From the NCBI GenBank assembly GCA_019417325.1, contig DXVO01000014.1, forward strand, positions 1 through 64,000: DNA of 64,000 bases, read 5' to 3'. This DNA comes from Parabacteroides sp. (GTDB lineage: Bacteria; Bacteroidota; Bacteroidia; Bacteroidales; Tannerellaceae). The first letter of the stretch is position 1, and every line of letters starts with the position of its first letter. A program made the translations under genes and the position numbers. Positions 35,955 through 44,545 of this stretch are shown here, piece by piece. The notes under the pieces are model-generated. The model searched no databases. It was not told where the DNA came from and was given only the letters and a program-made list of their open reading frames with translations.

Positions 35955-36995
35955 TTACATAATACCGCGTTCGCGCAGTTTTTCCTGCCATTTCCATGCA
36001 GAAGCAAGTGTATCTTCCAACGTTTCCGTAGCTTTCCAGCCCAACACTTTGTTGGCATGTTCCGGATTCGCCCAAACTTTTTCAATATCACCTTCGCGAC
36101 GTCCTACAATCTTATAGGGAACTTTTACGCCGGTAGCTTTTTCGAATGTGTTTATCAATTCCAGAACCGAAACGCCATTGCCGGTACCCAGATTGAATAT
36201 TTCAACATTAGCTGCTGATTTTCCATTCAACATACGGTCCATAGCGATTACGTGCGCTTTCGCCAAGTCCACAACATTGATATAGTCGCGGATACAAGAA
36301 CCGTCAGGGGTATCATAATCGTCTCCGAATACGCTTAATTCCTTGCGGATACCCATTGCTGTCTGTGTCAGGTAAGGAATCAGGTTCTGAGGTACACCGT
36401 TGGGTAATTCCCCGATTTCGGCCGTAGGATGTGCTCCGATCGGATTGAAGTAACGCAGGATAATGCTCTTGAAAGGCACTCCGGCATGGATTGTATCGCG
36501 GATAATTTCTTCGTTGATCTGCTTTGTATTTCCGTAAGGAGAAGTAGCCGGTTTAATCGGTGCATTTTCCGTTACAGGCAGATCTTCCGGAGCCGGCTGG
36601 CCATATACCGTACATGAAGAAGAGAATACGATACCTTCAATACCGGATTCCGGCATAAGTTCAAGCAGGTTGACCAGCGTGACAATATTATTGCGGTAAT
36701 ATTTCAGAGGTTGCTGAACAGATTCACCTACAGCTTTGCTTGCAGCAAAAAGGATAATCCCTTTGATGCCCGGATGAGCTTTCAATGCCTCACGAGTACC
36801 TTCTTTATCTTTCAAATCCAGTTGGATGAATTCGGGACGGATGCCAGTAATACGTTCTATACCGTCTAATACTTCAATATTGGAGTTTGACAGGTCGTCG
36901 ATAATAACAACATCGTAACCTGCATTCTGCAATTCGACTGTGGTGTGTGAGCCGATGTAACCTGTACCTCCGGCTACTAAAATTTTCTGTTTCAT
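35955..36995 (-). CDS. galE: UDP-glucose 4-epimerase
   Basis: 346 residues, standard GalE length. Extended short-chain dehydrogenase fold: NAD-binding GGTGYIGSH (9-17), catalytic Ser/Thr in SSSCTVYG and the YxxxK pair in SPYGNTKQ near 152, plus GTGNGVSVLELI and the C-terminal WKATETLEDTL. It interconverts UDP-glucose and UDP-galactose for polysaccharide and glycan synthesis. It begins 26 bases after rnfA on the same strand, so it may be the last gene of the rnf transcript. Confidence 0.95.
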   Translation of the reverse strand: MKQKILVAGGTGYIGSHTTVELQNAGYDVVIIDDLSNSNIEVLDGIERITGIRPEFIQLDLKDKEGTREALKAHPGIKGIILFAASKAVGESVQQPLKYYRNNIVTLVNLLELMPESGIEGIVFSSSCTVYGQPAPEDLPVTENAPIKPATSPYGNTKQINEEIIRDTIHAGVPFKSIILRYFNPIGAHPTAEIGELPNGVPQNLIPYLTQTAMGIRKELSVFGDDYDTPDGSCIRDYINVVDLAKAHVIAMDRMLNGKSAANVEIFNLGTGNGVSVLELINTFEKATGVKVPYKIVGRREGDIEKVWANPEHANKVLGWKATETLEDTLASAWKWQEKLRERGIM

Positions 36996-37021
36996 TTTCG
37001 TGTTTATTTAGAATAGTAAGA

Positions 37022-37594
37022 TTATACAATTCCGGAAAATCCCATAAATGCCATAGCCAGCAAACCGGCTGTGATAAGAGCAATAGGAGTACCTTTCATG
37101 CCTTCGGGGACATGAGTCAGTGCTAATTGTTCCCTGACACCTGCAAAGATAATCAAAGCTAACGCAAATCCAATAGCTGTCGAGATTGCATATACTACAG
37201 ATTCTAATAAATTATATTCTTTCTGGATAACCAGAATCGCAACACCCAAGATACAGCAGTTGGTGGTAATCAAGGGAAGGAATACGCCAAGTGCCTGATA
37301 AAGGGCCGGGGATACCTTCTTTAATATGATTTCTACCATCTGAACCAATGCGGCAATAATCAGGATAAAACTGATTGTTTGCATAAATCCTAAATCGAAA
37401 ACATCCAGTACATATTTCTGAACCAGGAAAGTAACGATTGTTGCAATTGTCAAAACAAAAGTAACGGCTGCACCCATACCGGCTGCTGTTTCAACTTTCT
37501 TGGATACGCCTAAAAACGGACAGATACCCAGGAATTGTGCCAGTACGACATTGTTTACAAATACGGCGGCAATAAATATAAGTATATATTCCAT
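37022..37594 (-). CDS. rnfA: electron transport complex subunit RnfA
   Basis: 190 residues with six hydrophobic segments, the RnfA/NqrE pattern: AVFVNNVVLAQFLGICPFLG at the start and the TNCCILGVAI motif later. RnfA and RnfE together hold an iron-sulfur centre in the membrane core of the Rnf complex, which couples ferredoxin:NAD+ electron flow to ion transport. Last rnf gene, following the order B-C-D-G-E-A. Confidence 0.95.
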   Translation of the reverse strand: MEYILIFIAAVFVNNVVLAQFLGICPFLGVSKKVETAAGMGAAVTFVLTIATIVTFLVQKYVLDVFDLGFMQTISFILIIAALVQMVEIILKKVSPALYQALGVFLPLITTNCCILGVAILVIQKEYNLLESVVYAISTAIGFALALIIFAGVREQLALTHVPEGMKGTPIALITAGLLAMAFMGFSGIV

Positions 37595-37605
37595 ATCGTT
37601 TCTTT

Positions 37606-38190
37606 TTATGCTTTACGCAGTTTGTTTACAATTGCAATCAGATACCCCAGAGCGATAAATGCTCCCGGAGCCAGTACGAAAATTAAAGAACCGTATTGTT
37701 CCGGCATCAATGTGAAACTGAATAATTTGCCGGTTCCCAGAAGTTCGCGCACGGCACCCAGCAAGGTAAGAGCCATGGTGAAACCCAGTCCCATACCCAA
37801 TCCGTCGAATGCAGAAGGAATAATACCGTTCTTTGCAGCAAAAGCCTCTGCACGTCCTAATACGATACAGTTTACAACAATCAGCGGAATAAATAACCCG
37901 AGGCTGGCATATAAGGCAGGAACGAATGCTTCCATACACATTTGGACAACGGTTACGAAAGTAGCGATTATCACAATGTAGGCAGGGATACGCACCATAT
38001 CGGGTATTAGATTCTTCAATGCTGCGATAACCATATTGGAACAGATTAATACGAACGCAGTGGCAAGTCCCATACTCATACCGTTCAGTGCTGAAGAGGT
38101 CGTACCTAAAGTAGGACACATACCCAGCAATAATACGAATGTCGGGTTTTCGGTAATGATACCGTTCATTAATACTTTCAGATTACTCAT
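37606..38190 (-). CDS. rnfE: electron transport complex subunit RnfE
   Basis: 194 residues from ATG 38190; the frame is open further upstream inside rnfG, but MSNLKVLMNGIITENPTFV is the family start. Six membrane segments; motifs LLLGMCPTLG and VVNCIVLGRAEAFA carry the Cys that bind the membrane iron-sulfur centre shared with RnfA. Its start overlaps the rnfG stop by 8 bases, which suggests coupling. Confidence 0.95.
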   Translation of the reverse strand: MSNLKVLMNGIITENPTFVLLLGMCPTLGTTSSALNGMSMGLATAFVLICSNMVIAALKNLIPDMVRIPAYIVIIATFVTVVQMCMEAFVPALYASLGLFIPLIVVNCIVLGRAEAFAAKNGIIPSAFDGLGMGLGFTMALTLLGAVRELLGTGKLFSFTLMPEQYGSLIFVLAPGAFIALGYLIAIVNKLRKA

Positions 38191-38830
38191 TGTTGTTACC
38201 TCCTTCTTCTTCGGTGTTAGGGGATGATGATTGAGTGGCTCCAGTATGTGCATCAGATGCAGCATAAGCACTGTAAGCGCGGTTTACAGCATCCAGGAAT
38301 GCACGGCTGGTAATTGTAGCGGCTGTAATCGCATCTACATCGCCTCCGTCTTTAGTTACTTTCAGCGGACCGTCAGCCAGGTTTTTGCCTAAGACGTTCT
38401 GCTGGTTTTTATCCATGCGGAACCATTCCTGCATTTTAGCGCCAAGTCCGGGTGTTTCGGCATGTTGCAAAACCGAATAATTCAGCAGTTTGCCGTTTAC
38501 GTCGAAACCTACGATAACTCTGATTTCTCCGCTAAAGCCTTTTTTCGTATTGCTTTCTACAGCGGCACCGACGAATTCCCCGCCTTTGGTTGCCGGATAA
38601 ATTTTCAGAGAATCACCGTCTGCGGTGACTGCCATATAAGCTTCTTCAGTCGGTTTATTGTCAAATTCAGGGGTAACTTCCTTTATAGCCTGTTCCAGAG
38701 CGGCTGCTTTGGTGGCTGCAATCGGGCCGGATGTATACATGTTTACTCCGGCTAATATCGCTCCTGCTACCAAACAGATAATGGTGAGCGAAAGGAACAT
38801 ATTGAGTAATGACGATTTCAATTTTGCCAT
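38183..38830 (-). CDS. rnfG: electron transport complex subunit RnfG
   Basis: 215 residues. One N-terminal membrane helix and an extra-cytoplasmic FMN-binding domain. The flavinylation motif reads TAATIT at 169-174 (family pattern S/T-G/A-A-T-x-T), so FMN should be attached to T174. The C-terminal tail is low-complexity (SSPNTEEEGGNNNE). It passes electrons within Rnf. Confidence 0.93.
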   Translation of the reverse strand: MAKLKSSLLNMFLSLTIICLVAGAILAGVNMYTSGPIAATKAAALEQAIKEVTPEFDNKPTEEAYMAVTADGDSLKIYPATKGGEFVGAAVESNTKKGFSGEIRVIVGFDVNGKLLNYSVLQHAETPGLGAKMQEWFRMDKNQQNVLGKNLADGPLKVTKDGGDVDAITAATITSRAFLDAVNRAYSAYAASDAHTGATQSSSPNTEEEGGNNNE

Positions 38831-38832
38831 GC

Positions 38833-39801
38833 TTATTTTCCTCCGAAATGTTTAGGTTTCATATAACTGTTGATTAGCGGAGTTACTCCATTCATGATGA
38901 AGATAGCGAATGACATACCTTCAGGATAAGAACCGAACAGGCGGATAACTGTTGTCAGGATACCGATACCTACACCGTAAACCAGCATACCGTTCTTACT
39001 CATCGGAGAAGTTACATAATCGGTTGCCATAAAGATAGCACCCAGCATCAAACCTCCGGATAACAGATGTACGAACGGGTTTGCATATTGAACAGGATTT
39101 ACCAAATGCATGATACCTGTGAATACGAATACCGTAGCGATGATGGATACCGGGATATGCCAGGTAATAATCTTTTTCCATAGCATATAGAACAGACCCA
39201 GGATAAGGGCTATCGCACTAACTTCACCTAAGCTGCCACCCATACGTCCAAGCAGCATATCTGTGTAGCTCGGCAATTGGGTTACTCCTTCATTCATAAG
39301 GGAAAGGACTGTTGCTCCTGTCTGTGCATCCGTATAAGTCATCGGAAAAGCACTGGTTGCATCGACCAATGGCCAAGTTGTCATTTGCGCCGGGAAAGAG
39401 ATTAACAGGAAGATACGTCCTGTTAATGCCGGGTTGAAAATGTTGTTTCCTAATCCGCCGAATGACATTTTGCCGATACCGATAGCAGCCAACGCTCCAA
39501 TCATAATAATCCAGATCGGCAGGTTAGACGGCAGGTTAAACGCCAGCAGCACACCTGTCAGGATAGCCGAACCGTCGCATATAGTAGGTTCCTTTTTCAT
39601 CAGGAACTTTTGAATCAGGTATTCGAACAGTACGCAGAAAAATACGGAAACAACCGTAACGATTAATGCTCCCAATCCGAAAAAGTAGAGTGATACAAGG
39701 AAAGCCGGTACAAGGGCAATCAGTACACCATACATATTTTTGCTTATGCTGTCGCCTCCATGGATGTGGGGCGAGGGCGATACATATAAATTATTTTCCA
39801 T
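38833..39801 (-). CDS. rnfD: electron transport complex subunit RnfD
   Basis: 322 residues with about nine membrane segments. The covalent FMN site is probably T164 in TGAT (161-164), the equivalent of the SGAT motif of RnfD/NqrB. Other family motifs are GGLGNNIFNPALTGR and DYVTSPM. It starts 12 bases after rnfC and ends 2 bases before rnfG. Confidence 0.95.
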   Translation of the reverse strand: MENNLYVSPSPHIHGGDSISKNMYGVLIALVPAFLVSLYFFGLGALIVTVVSVFFCVLFEYLIQKFLMKKEPTICDGSAILTGVLLAFNLPSNLPIWIIMIGALAAIGIGKMSFGGLGNNIFNPALTGRIFLLISFPAQMTTWPLVDATSAFPMTYTDAQTGATVLSLMNEGVTQLPSYTDMLLGRMGGSLGEVSAIALILGLFYMLWKKIITWHIPVSIIATVFVFTGIMHLVNPVQYANPFVHLLSGGLMLGAIFMATDYVTSPMSKNGMLVYGVGIGILTTVIRLFGSYPEGMSFAIFIMNGVTPLINSYMKPKHFGGK

Positions 39802-39813
39802 ATTGCTCTTGTT

Positions 39814-41145
39814 TTATGACTTACGGGCACGTATGATACCCATTACTTTACCTTTACCCGACCGGATGTAGTCCAGTAACGGACGGTTTGCCGGACATGT
39901 ATAACTGCAGGAACCGCATTCGATACAGTCGGTAATATAATTCTTCTCAGCAAGATCCCATTCTTTAAACTCTGTGGCATTCATCAGCAGGGTAGGGTTC
40001 AGACCCATCGGGCAGACGTTTACACATTTGGCACAACGGATACAGTCGTGTATCGGTTTACGAACGGATTCTTCTTTAGTCAGGAGCAATACGCCGGAAC
40101 TACCTTTGGTTACGGGTACCTCTGCGGAAATCAAAGCTTTACCCATCATCGGACCTCCGCCAATGATTTTACCTGTGTTTTCAGGGAGGCCACCGGCAGC
40201 TTCAATCAATGCACTTATCGGTGTTCCCATACGTACGAGGAAGTTGGAAGGGGCGGAAACCGCTTTGCCTGTAACCGTAACGACACGTTCAAACAAAGGT
40301 TTGTTCTTTTGAACGGCTTCATATACGGCAAATGCAGTACCTACGTTCTGCACAACCGCTCCGGCTGAAATAGGAAGTGCGCCACTCTTCACCTGCCGGC
40401 GGATAACCGCATCGATTAATTGCTTTTCGCCTCCTTGCGGATATTGTACCTTCAACGGCATCACTTCTATGCCTTTATATCCGGTTACCAGTTTTTGCAT
40501 AAGCGCAATCGCATCCGGCTTGTTGTTTTCAATGCCTATGACGGCTTTGTTTACATTTACAGCCTTCATCAAAAGGGTGACGCCAACCAGGATTTCTTCC
40601 CCTTTTTCCATCATCAGGGAGTGGTCGGATGTCAGGTAGGGTTCGCACTCTACCGCATTGATGATTACGATTTCTGCCTTATTTCCCGGAGGAGGAGTCA
40701 ACTTGATTTGTGTAGGGAATGTAGCTCCGCCTAAGCCGACAATACCGGCTGCCGCAACTTTATCAACGATTTCTTTGGATGACAGCGTACATTCTTTTAC
40801 TAATGTTCCGCTACGGTCGATAGTTTCTTCCCATTCGTCGCCCTCTACATCTATATAAATAGCCGGTCGTCTGTAACCACTTGCATCGAGAGCATTATCT
40901 ATCTTATTTACTTTACCGGATACCGATGAGTGAATGTTAGCGGAAACGAAACCTCCTGCTTTGGCGAGAAGCGTTCCAACCTTCACCGGATCACCCTTTT
41001 TGACTACTGCTTGGGCTGGAGCTCCGATATGTTGGCTAAGCGGTACGATTACCTGCCGGGGAGCAGCCAATACGGTAATTTTCTTACCGGCAGACAATTT
41101 ATTTTCGGGCGGATGTATACCTCCGATACGAAATGTCCTTAACAT
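39814..41145 (-). CDS. rnfC: electron transport complex subunit RnfC
   Basis: 443 residues. An N-terminal beta domain, the NADH/FMN-binding region (GLGGATFPTQIKL, INAVECEPYLTSDH) and two 4Fe-4S motifs near the end, CIRCAKCVNVCP at about 366 and CIECGSCSYTCP at about 404. It is the cytoplasmic NADH-side subunit. No long C-terminal repeat extension as in some proteobacterial RnfC. Confidence 0.95.
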   Translation of the reverse strand: MLRTFRIGGIHPPENKLSAGKKITVLAAPRQVIVPLSQHIGAPAQAVVKKGDPVKVGTLLAKAGGFVSANIHSSVSGKVNKIDNALDASGYRRPAIYIDVEGDEWEETIDRSGTLVKECTLSSKEIVDKVAAAGIVGLGGATFPTQIKLTPPPGNKAEIVIINAVECEPYLTSDHSLMMEKGEEILVGVTLLMKAVNVNKAVIGIENNKPDAIALMQKLVTGYKGIEVMPLKVQYPQGGEKQLIDAVIRRQVKSGALPISAGAVVQNVGTAFAVYEAVQKNKPLFERVVTVTGKAVSAPSNFLVRMGTPISALIEAAGGLPENTGKIIGGGPMMGKALISAEVPVTKGSSGVLLLTKEESVRKPIHDCIRCAKCVNVCPMGLNPTLLMNATEFKEWDLAEKNYITDCIECGSCSYTCPANRPLLDYIRSGKGKVMGIIRARKS

Positions 41146-41161
41146 ACTATTAGATTTTATT

Positions 41162-42028
41162 TTAGATTTCTTTTTCTTTCACTTTATTGGTATCTGCTGC
41201 CGGGGCGGCTTCTTTCCGGGGAGGGAAGTTCAGCTCATGGATTGCTCCGGTCGGGCATACGGCTACACATTTACGGCATAAGCGGCATTTTGTATAGTCT
41301 ATATAAGCGAGATTGTTTTCTAAAGTAATGGCTTCGAACGGACATTCTTTCACGCATTTTCCACAACCGATACATGCGTTGGCACATGCTTTTTTAGCGA
41401 TGGCTCCTTTGTCTTTATTTACGCAGCTAACGAAAATACGACGGGATTTAGGACCTTTTTTGCGCAACTCGATAATGTTTTTCGGACAAGCTTTTACGCA
41501 AGCGCCGCATGAAGTACATTTCTCTTCTTCAACTTCTGCGATTCCTGTAGCCGGGTTGATATGAATGGCATCGAAGTTACAAACCGTAACACAGTCCCCG
41601 TAACCTAAACAACCGAATGTGCATCCGGTTTCGCCCCCATATAAAGTGGATGCGATACTGCAACTTTGTACACCGTCATATTTGTTGGTACGTGGACGAA
41701 CTTCGCAGGTTCCGTTGCAACGGACAACAGCAACCATAGGCTCTGCACTTGTAGCTTCTTTTCCTAATATAGATGCAACCGTACTCATGACAGGGGAGCC
41801 TCCTACCGGACAAAGCAAGCCTTCGAGGCTATCGGCTTTTACACAAGCAGCGGCGAACCCTCCGCATCCGGGATAACCGCAACCTCCGCAGTTCGCTCCA
41901 GGCAATGCCTCCTGGACCTGTGCGATACGTGGGTCTTCGTATACTTCAAATTTTTTGGACGCAGCATATAAGAAAACCGCTCCGATTGCTCCGATTGCTC
42001 CTAATGAAATAACCGCTATTAAAATCAT
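41162..42028 (-). CDS. rnfB: electron transport complex subunit RnfB
   Basis: 288 residues. N-terminal membrane anchor, then the 4Fe-4S domain with C47, C50 and C55 in CGGCGYPGC, and several ferredoxin motifs (CTSCGACVKACP, CIGCGKCVKECP, CRLCRKCVAVCP, plus CLGYGDCVTVC). It is the entry point for electrons from ferredoxin. It follows the rseC-like gene after 6 bases. Confidence 0.95.
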   Translation of the reverse strand: MILIAVISLGAIGAIGAVFLYAASKKFEVYEDPRIAQVQEALPGANCGGCGYPGCGGFAAACVKADSLEGLLCPVGGSPVMSTVASILGKEATSAEPMVAVVRCNGTCEVRPRTNKYDGVQSCSIASTLYGGETGCTFGCLGYGDCVTVCNFDAIHINPATGIAEVEEEKCTSCGACVKACPKNIIELRKKGPKSRRIFVSCVNKDKGAIAKKACANACIGCGKCVKECPFEAITLENNLAYIDYTKCRLCRKCVAVCPTGAIHELNFPPRKEAAPAADTNKVKEKEI

Positions 42029-42034
42029 GATATT

Positions 42035-42454
42035 TTAATGATTAAGTTTCTTTAAGGTGAATATAAATTGTTTTTTTAGTTTATCGCGTAAAAAGTATAA
42101 TATGCAATAATAAGGAATTAAGAGCAGTAATCCGGTTAACCCGCTTGTGGTTTCTTCCCATTGCATACTTGTACCTACTGCAATTGCCCCGACCACAATA
42201 ATGAGCGGTAGAACAAAAGCAAGAAATACAGCCTTTAAGCCAAGCGAGCTCTGACCGCAAAGTTGTACTTCTTCATTCACATGAAATTTTCCGGAATTGT
42301 CAGGAACTTCAATAATCTTTTCTTTGCTTTCGGATGCCGCACACATGCTTTTGGCATGACATCCGGAGCAAGCAGATTGCTGGATAATTCTGACGTAGAC
42401 CGTTCCACTGTCGATCTTTTCTATAATTCCGTTATGACTGATACTTTCGCTCAT
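42035..42454 (-). CDS. rseC: SoxR-reducing system protein RseC family
   Basis: 139 residues from ATG 42454 (the frame is open further upstream to 42487). The N-terminal soluble part carries C29, C32 and C38 in CSGCHAKSMC, followed by two membrane helices and a basic tail. RseC acts with Rnf/Rsx in reducing SoxR in enterobacteria; in anaerobes it is found at the head of rnf operons and is thought to help assembly or redox control. Here it is the first gene of rseC-rnfBCDGEA. Confidence 0.88.
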   Translation of the reverse strand: MSESISHNGIIEKIDSGTVYVRIIQQSACSGCHAKSMCAASESKEKIIEVPDNSGKFHVNEEVQLCGQSSLGLKAVFLAFVLPLIIVVGAIAVGTSMQWEETTSGLTGLLLLIPYYCILYFLRDKLKKQFIFTLKKLNH

Positions 42455-42484
42455 ATTTGTAATCTCGACATTGCAAAACAGGGG

Positions 42485-42492
42485 CAAAAGTA
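42485..42492 (-). promoter_or_regulatory. -7 element of the rseC-rnf operon
   Basis: TACTTTTG on the minus strand, exact match to TAnnTTTG, 30 bases before the rseC ATG. No -33 element at the ideal spacing. Confidence 0.5.
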
Positions 42493-42555
42493 AGTAATAT
42501 TTGGATATTATGACAGGATTAACAAAGTTTATTATGAAAAAACCTCAAGTCAATC

Positions 42556-44100
42556 TTACCATTTGTAATTAAAGCCGAAGCTCAATAATTCGTTGATCTG
42601 GAAATAGCTGTCGAAATCAGGCTTTTTATCTACTGCATCGTCAAAACGGATGTTGAGTGATATATTGGTAGAGAAAAACCTGCTGATTGCTAAGGTTACT
42701 CTATTTTCAAATTCTCCTAATCCCCGGTCATAACTTGTAAAATAATAGAAACGTGAATACCAGCTTATGTTCCGGTTAATCTGGAAATTTGTTGTAGCAT
42801 TGATAGTCGAACCGAACTGGCTCAGTTTATGAGCAAATTCTCCAGTTTCAGGGTCTTTTTTGAAACCGTGGCGACCCAAGTCAATTTCTTTGTCCACACT
42901 ATACATATATGTATATGAGATAGGAGCCAGGTTGACGGATAATGTCAGGCTTTTATGACGTTTGGTGAATTTTTTATCCAGGTCGTATTTCATACCGAGA
43001 CCTAAGTTGACACTGAACGGAGAAAGGAATGCCGCTTGTTTCTGCATGGAGTTCTCCTGATAGTTTTTGAATAACTGGGTCTGGAATGTAGCATCGAAAG
43101 TATAATACCATTTGTTGAAGGCTCTATACCCGAAGTTGCTGTGGATACGCAACATGTCGTCACCCACCTTATAGTCGTGTAATGTATCTTTCGGAGCAGT
43201 GAAAACATTCGTTTTTATTTCCAGTTCGTTGACAAACTGAATTTTGTCTTTATTATAATTGTAAGCAAAATATTCGCGGTTTGTCAGGTTCCATGTGCTC
43301 ACGCCTCCCTTATGCCAGTTGGGAGATATATAGTTTTGTGCCAATTGGATTGCACTCTCGAAATGTGAAATCCAGTAGCGTCTTTCCGGAATAAACTTGG
43401 CAGGTCCGGTTACATCGCTGAAGTCGGCATCATTGTTTACTTTGATTAATTCTGGTTCGTAAGTCGTTTTCTTGATGAAATGTGTCTGTACGATGTCGCT
43501 TGGCAGATCCCGTTCGGAATAACGGAAATACTGCGGATAATTCAAACGCACATAGTTATATGCTATGTCTTCCAGTTGGCGGTCTATTTTATAATTCTGG
43601 AACAATGTCGTATCCGGTTTGAATACGGAATATTTATCATTTTGTTTTTCAAGGAAGTCCGGATCATAGAGTTGCAGGTCTTTGGCAAACAACCCTCCTT
43701 TGAAATAGATAGGGATGAATAACGGATTGACAATCATTGTATCCTGGAACGTAACATTTTCGTCGAATTTGCTGGAAGGATCGCGTACCCAGTTTACCCA
43801 ATACAAAGCCTCGGGGGATAGGGATGCTTCTTCATTTTTCTTTAAAAAACGCAGTAAATTTTTACTTGGAGTTGCAGGAGTCGTATAGGCTCTGTTCTGT
43901 TTTTCGAATTCAGTCCGGAGATCCGGAATCTTCTCCAGTTCTTCCGGGTCTAATTCTACACGAATGAGTGTGTCGGCCTGTTCCACTACAGCTTGCTTAT
44001 TAAGCTGTTCGTTATCGATAATTTGAATATCTTGTGCACCTGTTCGGTTACAGAATAACAGTATAATAAATAATCCTAAAAATGATCTTTTAGCAAACAT
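42556..44100 (-). CDS. DUF3078 domain outer-membrane-type protein
   Basis: 514 residues with a signal peptide (FLGLFIILLFCNRTGAQ). The middle and C-terminal parts have alternating polar and aromatic residues typical of beta-barrel strands (WHKGGVSTWNLTNREYFAYN, FYYFTSYDRGLGEFENRV) and end in W. DUF3078 proteins are known from Bacteroidetes and their function is not established. It stands alone, divergent from pyrG. Confidence 0.8.
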   Translation of the reverse strand: MFAKRSFLGLFIILLFCNRTGAQDIQIIDNEQLNKQAVVEQADTLIRVELDPEELEKIPDLRTEFEKQNRAYTTPATPSKNLLRFLKKNEEASLSPEALYWVNWVRDPSSKFDENVTFQDTMIVNPLFIPIYFKGGLFAKDLQLYDPDFLEKQNDKYSVFKPDTTLFQNYKIDRQLEDIAYNYVRLNYPQYFRYSERDLPSDIVQTHFIKKTTYEPELIKVNNDADFSDVTGPAKFIPERRYWISHFESAIQLAQNYISPNWHKGGVSTWNLTNREYFAYNYNKDKIQFVNELEIKTNVFTAPKDTLHDYKVGDDMLRIHSNFGYRAFNKWYYTFDATFQTQLFKNYQENSMQKQAAFLSPFSVNLGLGMKYDLDKKFTKRHKSLTLSVNLAPISYTYMYSVDKEIDLGRHGFKKDPETGEFAHKLSQFGSTINATTNFQINRNISWYSRFYYFTSYDRGLGEFENRVTLAISRFFSTNISLNIRFDDAVDKKPDFDSYFQINELLSFGFNYKW

Positions 44101-44134
44101 AGTATCTTTTTACATGAATTAAATATATCCGTCG

Positions 44135-44142
44135 CAAAAATA
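44135..44142 (-). promoter_or_regulatory. -7 element for the DUF3078 gene
   Basis: TATTTTTG on the minus strand matches TAnnTTTG, 34 bases before the start codon. Confidence 0.45.
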
Positions 44143-44246
44143 GCTAAAAAGTATGAGATAACCAATCTTTCAGTGAGAATCTGACCGGTTCGGAACCCTC
44201 TTGGATGATAAAAAAGGTGAACACTCATCAGGGATGCAACCCCTGT

Positions 44247-44314
44247 TTTCAAAACATAGGTGTTTTGCATTCGAAACATATATGTTTTAAACTCAAAACA
44301 CCTATGTTTTGAAA
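44247..44314. repeat. array of three inverted cores at 22-base spacing (pyrG upstream, array 2)
   Basis: Cores CATAGGTG (44255), CATATATG (44277) and CACCTATG (44299), starts exactly 22 bases apart; the first and third are reverse complements. The 21-base arms 44247-44267 and 44294-44314 are a perfect inverted repeat. Same plan as the array at 15187-15268. Confidence 0.88.
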
Positions 44315-44367
44315 TGCACTCTTTCGGGAGCTGTTTTTGTACATGCGGGGTTATGCCTTATCTGTAT

Positions 44368-44425
44368 ATTCATAGTTATGGTTTTTCCAAATCATAACTA
44401 TGAATTTCAAAAATCATAACTATGA
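44368..44425. repeat. array of three inverted cores at 22-base spacing (pyrG upstream, array 3)
   Basis: CATAGTTATG at 44371 and CATAACTATG at 44393 and 44415, again exactly 22 bases apart, with T-rich and A-rich flanks. With the adjacent array 2 and the pyrG promoter it fills most of the 445-base gap 44101-44545. Confidence 0.85.
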
Positions 44426-44487
44426 TCCGGTAAATCCGTATGGAAAGGAAAATACCGGGTAGCCCTTGTCATGTGGATGAAAATAAC

Positions 44488-44495
44488 TAACTTTG
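44488..44495 (+). promoter_or_regulatory. promoter of pyrG
   Basis: TAACTTTG matches TAnnTTTG; CTTG lies 19 bases upstream (44465-44468). Leader of about 45 bases to the GTG start. Confidence 0.6.
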
Positions 44496-44545
44496 CAGTT
44501 TTGAAATGTAAGAGTGTAATTACAGATAATTAAAATATTACTATC

